64,000 nucleotides of DNA from Cryobacterium tagatosivorans (lineage in GTDB: Bacteria; Actinomycetota; Actinomycetes; Actinomycetales; Microbacteriaceae), in contig NZ_SOEZ01000054.1 in assembly GCF_004402215.1 (NCBI RefSeq), positions 119,913 through 183,912 on the forward strand. The letters run 5' to 3'. A program made the translations under genes and the position numbers. Shown in pieces: positions 61,213 to 64,000 of the stretch. Position 1 is the stretch's first letter; every line of letters starts with the position of its first letter. The notes beneath the pieces are model-generated. The model was not told the DNA's origin. It saw only the letters and a program-made list of their open reading frames with translations, and made no database searches.

Positions 61213-61923
61213 TCAGCCCAGGGCCGCCACGGCGTCGGCCACGGGCACCGTGCCGGAGATCAGGTGCAGCACCCGGTGATTGCCGGCGCCGGTGCGGATG
61301 AGCTCGGCAAGCACGGCGGCGACGTCGGCGCGGGGGACCGTCCCGCGCTGCTCGGGCTGTCCGGCTTCGGTGTGTCCGGCTGCGGTGTGCCGCGGCCCGG
61401 TGAGCTCGAGCCGCACGGCCCCGGTAGCGGCGTCGTCGATCAGGCCGCCCGGGCGAACGATGGTCCAGGCCAGCGGCCGGGCGATGAGGTCCTCCTCGGC
61501 GGCGAGCTTGGCCCGGAGGTAGGCGACGAAGTCGGCGGGCACCGAGTCCGGCGACGCGCCGCCGCGCACCTGGTCGACCCCGGTCGACGAGATCTGGATG
61601 AGACGCGGCACGCCCGCGGCCTCGGCCGCGTCGGCCAGCAGCACGGATGCGCCGAGGTCGACGCTCTCCTTCCGGGCGTCTCCGCTGCCGGCGCCCGCCC
61701 CGGCGGCGAACACCGCGACATCCGCGCCGGCCAGCGCCCGGGCCACGTCCGCGGCCGGGGCGTGCTCGAGGTCGAGCACCACCGGGGTCGCGCCGTCGAC
61801 CATGAGATCGGCGCCGTGCGCCTCGCTCCGGATCAATCCGACGACCTCATTCCCGTCCGCTGCCAGCATCCGGGTCAGCTCCCTGGCGATCTTTCCGTGT
61901 CCACCTGCAATGACTATGCGCAT
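61213..61923 (-). CDS. NAD(P)-binding atypical SDR (YwnB-like) oxidoreductase
   Basis: A 236-residue Rossmann protein. The N-terminal dinucleotide fingerprint is RIVIAGGHGKIARELTRML (about residues 2-20), followed by DVAVFAAGAGAG, LIQISSTGVDQ and WTIVRPGGLIDD. There is no full SDR catalytic triad, as usual for the NmrA/YwnB group, which often sense NADPH or act on unknown substrates. The ATG at 61923 lies 41 bases after the stop of the DHA2 exporter on the same strand, so the two may be co-transcribed. Confidence 0.9.
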   Translation of the reverse strand: MRIVIAGGHGKIARELTRMLAADGNEVVGLIRSEAHGADLMVDGATPVVLDLEHAPAADVARALAGADVAVFAAGAGAGSGDARKESVDLGASVLLADAAEAAGVPRLIQISSTGVDQVRGGASPDSVPADFVAYLRAKLAAEEDLIARPLAWTIVRPGGLIDDAATGAVRLELTGPRHTAAGHTEAGQPEQRGTVPRADVAAVLAELIRTGAGNHRVLHLISGTVPVADAVAALG

Positions 61924-61964
61924 CTGGGCGATAACCCGGCGCGCCCGCCGTTCATTCCCGCCGG

Positions 61965-63749
61965 TCAGCGGGAGGGGCGCTGTTCGGGGCGTTCGAACTC
62001 GTCGACGTCGATGCCCGGTTCGACCATGGCGCCCATGGTGTCGGCCGCGCGCTGGGCCTGCCGGCCCACGTCCTCGGCCAGTCGCGCCGCGTGCTCGTCG
62101 GCCGCCTCCTGCAGTGGCGACGACGTGCGCAACGGCGGCGCCTGGAGGAAGAAGCTCAGCACGAACGCGATCAGCACGACGACCAGGCTCACCCAGAACA
62201 CCGTCACGGTCGCGTTGTTGAACCCCACGAGGAACGGCTCGGCCAGCCGCGGGTCGGCGGAGTTGAGGAAGGAACTGTCCCCGTCGAGCGCGCTGCCGAG
62301 CGAGGAGGGGTCCTTCAGCAGGTTCAGGATGCCGGCGTTGGCCGGGTCCGCGCGCACGGCCGGGTCGGTCGCGGCCGCCTTGACGCCCGCGGCGATGCCC
62401 GGGTCGCTGAAGGCGGCGCGCAGGGTGTCCGGGATGCGGGTGAAGAGCACCGAGAAGAGCACGGCGGTGCCCAGCGTCCCGCCGATCTGCCGGAAGAATG
62501 TCGACGCCGAGGTTGCGACGCCGATGTCGCGCGGGCCGACCGAGTTCTGGCTGGCGATCGTCAGGGTCTGCATCAGCTGGCCGAGCCCGAGGCCCACCAG
62601 CAGCATCCCGACCATCATGAACCAGACAGGCTTGTCGGCGGTGGCGAAGGTGAAGACCAGGAAGCCGGCGGACATGAACGCGGTGCCGATGGTGGGGAAG
62701 ATCTTGTACCGGCCGGTGCGCGCGATCAGCTGCCCGCTGACGATCGAGGAGATCATCAGCCCGCCGATCATCGGCAGCATGAGGAAGCCGCTCTCGGTGG
62801 GGTTGGCGCCGTCGACCAGCTGCAGGTAGAGCGGCACGGTCATCATGGCGCCGAACATGCCGAAGCCGACGAGCACGCCGAGCACCGTCGCCATCGAGAA
62901 GGTCGGCGAGCGGAAGAGCTTCAGTGGGATGAGCGCGTCGTCGCCCATCATCCGTTCGGCCAGCAGGAAACCAATGATGCCGAGCGCGCCGATGGCGTAG
63001 CAGGTGATCGCCAGGGGCGAGGTCCAGCCCCAGATCCGTCCCTGTTCGGCGACGAGCAGCAGCGGGGCCACGGCGAGGATGACGGTGACCGCCCCCCACC
63101 AGTCGATGCGGACCGGCCGCGTGAAGTGTGGGATGTGCAGGAATCTCAGCACGATGGCCAGGGCCACCAGGCCGATCGGGATGTTGATCAGGAAGACCCA
63201 GCGCCAGCCGGTGATCCCCAGGATCGTCTCGCTTCCGGCGAGCACGCCGCCGATGAGCGGCCCGATCACGCTGGAGATGCCGAACACGGCCAGGAAGTAG
63301 CCCTGGTACTTCGCGCGTTCGCGCGGCGCGAGCATGTCGCCCATGATCGTGAGCGGAAGCGCCATCAGGCCGCCGGCGCCGAGGCCCTGGATGGCCCGGA
63401 AGATGGCCAGTTCGTACATCGAGTTCGCCATGCCGGCCAGCAGCGAACCGATCAGGAAGATCGAGATGGCGATGAGGAACAGCGGGCGGCGACCGAAGAT
63501 GTCACTCAGCTTCCCGTAGATCGGCGTGCTGATGCAGGAGACGATCAGGTACGCGGTGGTCACCCAGGCCTGCAGCGCCATCCCGTCCAGGTCGTCGGCG
63601 ATCGTGCGCATCGACGTGCCGACGATGGTCTGGTCGAGCGCGGACAGGAACATGCCCGCCATGAGCCCGAAGATCACGAAGAGGATCTGTCGGTGGCTCA
63701 TCGGCGGGGCTGCGGGCGCGGCAGCGGCGGGAGTCGGGGGAGTTTGCAT
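61965..63749 (-). CDS. DHA2 family MFS drug exporter (EmrB/QacA-like)
   Basis: About 594 residues with fourteen predicted helices. Conserved motifs are FLSALDQTIVGTSMRTIADDL (helix 1), TPIYGKLSDIFGRRPLFL (motif A), GLGAGGLMALPLTIMGDM and motif C (AVFGISSVIGPLIGGVLAG). A periplasmic loop between helices 13 and 14 and a soluble tail (DEHAARLAEDVGRQAQRAADTM) complete it. The start is uncertain: ATG at 63749 or 63770, neither with a clear ribosome site. A TTTGCA-N5-TGCAAA dyad overlaps the start. Confidence 0.92.
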   Translation of the reverse strand: MQTPPTPAAAAPAAPPMSHRQILFVIFGLMAGMFLSALDQTIVGTSMRTIADDLDGMALQAWVTTAYLIVSCISTPIYGKLSDIFGRRPLFLIAISIFLIGSLLAGMANSMYELAIFRAIQGLGAGGLMALPLTIMGDMLAPRERAKYQGYFLAVFGISSVIGPLIGGVLAGSETILGITGWRWVFLINIPIGLVALAIVLRFLHIPHFTRPVRIDWWGAVTVILAVAPLLLVAEQGRIWGWTSPLAITCYAIGALGIIGFLLAERMMGDDALIPLKLFRSPTFSMATVLGVLVGFGMFGAMMTVPLYLQLVDGANPTESGFLMLPMIGGLMISSIVSGQLIARTGRYKIFPTIGTAFMSAGFLVFTFATADKPVWFMMVGMLLVGLGLGQLMQTLTIASQNSVGPRDIGVATSASTFFRQIGGTLGTAVLFSVLFTRIPDTLRAAFSDPGIAAGVKAAATDPAVRADPANAGILNLLKDPSSLGSALDGDSSFLNSADPRLAEPFLVGFNNATVTVFWVSLVVVLIAFVLSFFLQAPPLRTSSPLQEAADEHAARLAEDVGRQAQRAADTMGAMVEPGIDVDEFERPEQRPSR

Positions 63750-63759
63750 CGTGTGCAAA
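63743..63759. promoter_or_regulatory. Candidate operator at the start of the DHA2 exporter gene
   Basis: TTTGCATCGTGTGCAAA is a perfect 6-bp inverted repeat around five bases, in a GC-rich setting where AT-rich ends stand out. It overlaps one of the two possible start codons. TetR- and MarR-type repressors of such exporters bind dyads of this size. No regulator gene is visible next to it within the window. Confidence 0.6.
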
Positions 63760-63844
63760 GTTACACGCATCCCGGAGCGCGGTTCAATGCCCGGGAGGGC
63801 CGGGGGACCGCTGCGGGTCCACGGCCGCGGGTAGGCTCAACCAC

Positions 63845-64000
63845 GTGCCTGAAGATCGCCTGCCCGGCCGAAGCCCGGGAGGGCGACGGCGCGTCCGCCG
63901 CGCCGCCGTGCTCGTGCCTGCCGCGATCGCCCTGGCGGCGGCCGCCCTGGTCGGCGGCGCCATCTCCGGATTCGGCCCCGCCGCCCGCACGCCCCCGCCC
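63845..64000 (+). CDS. N-terminus of an exported or membrane protein (cut by window edge)
   Basis: A GTG start opens a frame to the window end (52 codons). Residues 1-21 are polar and arginine-rich (GRSPGGRRRVRR), followed by a hydrophobic run AAVLVPAAIALAAAALVGGAISG, then Pro-rich sequence. This looks like a signal peptide or first membrane helix. It is divergent from the DHA2 exporter. Family unknown. Confidence 0.55.
   Translation, partial: MPEDRLPGRSPGGRRRVRRAAVLVPAAIALAAAALVGGAISGFGPAARTPPP

Overview
The window is GC-rich DNA, almost entirely protein-coding, with many ATGA stop/start overlaps, frequent GTG starts, no tRNA or rRNA that I could see, and F420/LLM-type oxidoreductases. Gene content (actinobacterial haem order hemC-hemD-hemB-hemL, fused PutA, CebR-type operators, a UPF0014 permease, a DUF7715-like protein) points to an actinobacterium, most likely Microbacteriaceae. 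The family assignment is inference; no marker gene in the window settles it.

Layout. 1-3.4 kb: end of hemC, then hemD, hemB and hemL (tetrapyrrole synthesis). 3.5-10.5 kb: mixed housekeeping genes, including a two-gene ABC exporter, a decapitated class V aminotransferase, the tRNA hydroxylase trhO, an esterase and a LysE exporter. 10.5-13.6 kb: 2-methylcitrate operon prpD-prpB-prpC, in which prpB is reduced to a frameshifted 3' stub. 13.7-16.6 kb: thioesterase, SRPBCC protein and a phytoene-desaturase-like flavoenzyme. 16.6-26.4 kb: amino-acid catabolism. A LysR regulator faces bifunctional putA, and an Lrp/AsnC regulator faces two tandem guanidine-modifying hydrolases followed by rocD, which together could take arginine through ornithine and P5C to glutamate. 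26.5-34.4 kb: LLM oxidoreductase, acetyl-xylan-esterase-like hydrolase, an lldR-lldD lactate unit with a clear FadR-type operator, a hydroxyacid dehydrogenase, a PfpI protein and a large APC permease.

34.4-47.2 kb: a complete L-rhamnose regulon. A LacI regulator is divergent from rhaT-P-Q-S (ABC importer), a second isomerase, rhaM, rhaI, the aldolase-dehydrogenase fusion rhaDE and rhaB. LacI-type boxes lie at the main promoter and, unusually, inside the 3' end of the rhaM coding sequence in front of rhaI. 47.3-54.6 kb: MarR-MFS pair, lipase, a lipoate ligase with its accessory domain at the N-terminus, a PCD-VOC fusion lacking the catalytic histidines, an orphan DNA methyltransferase and an F420-type oxidoreductase. 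55.2-61.2 kb: a ceb-like beta-glucoside operon (cebE-cebF-cebG-bglC-cebR) with two TGAGAGCGCTCTCA-type operators bracketing a good promoter. 61.2-64 kb: NAD(P)-binding reductase, DHA2 drug exporter and the start of an unidentified protein.

The most striking non-coding feature is a set of palindromes of nearly constant size (about 63 bp: either 26-nt arms with an 11-nt loop or 22-nt arms with a 19-nt loop) placed just 3' of stop codons. They come in several sequence types, lack a U-tract, sometimes supply the last codons of a gene, and in one case sit at the breakpoint of a truncated gene. A second dispersed repeat with a GGTGGTCGAG core occurs between genes and also in frame inside rhaB and rhaDE.
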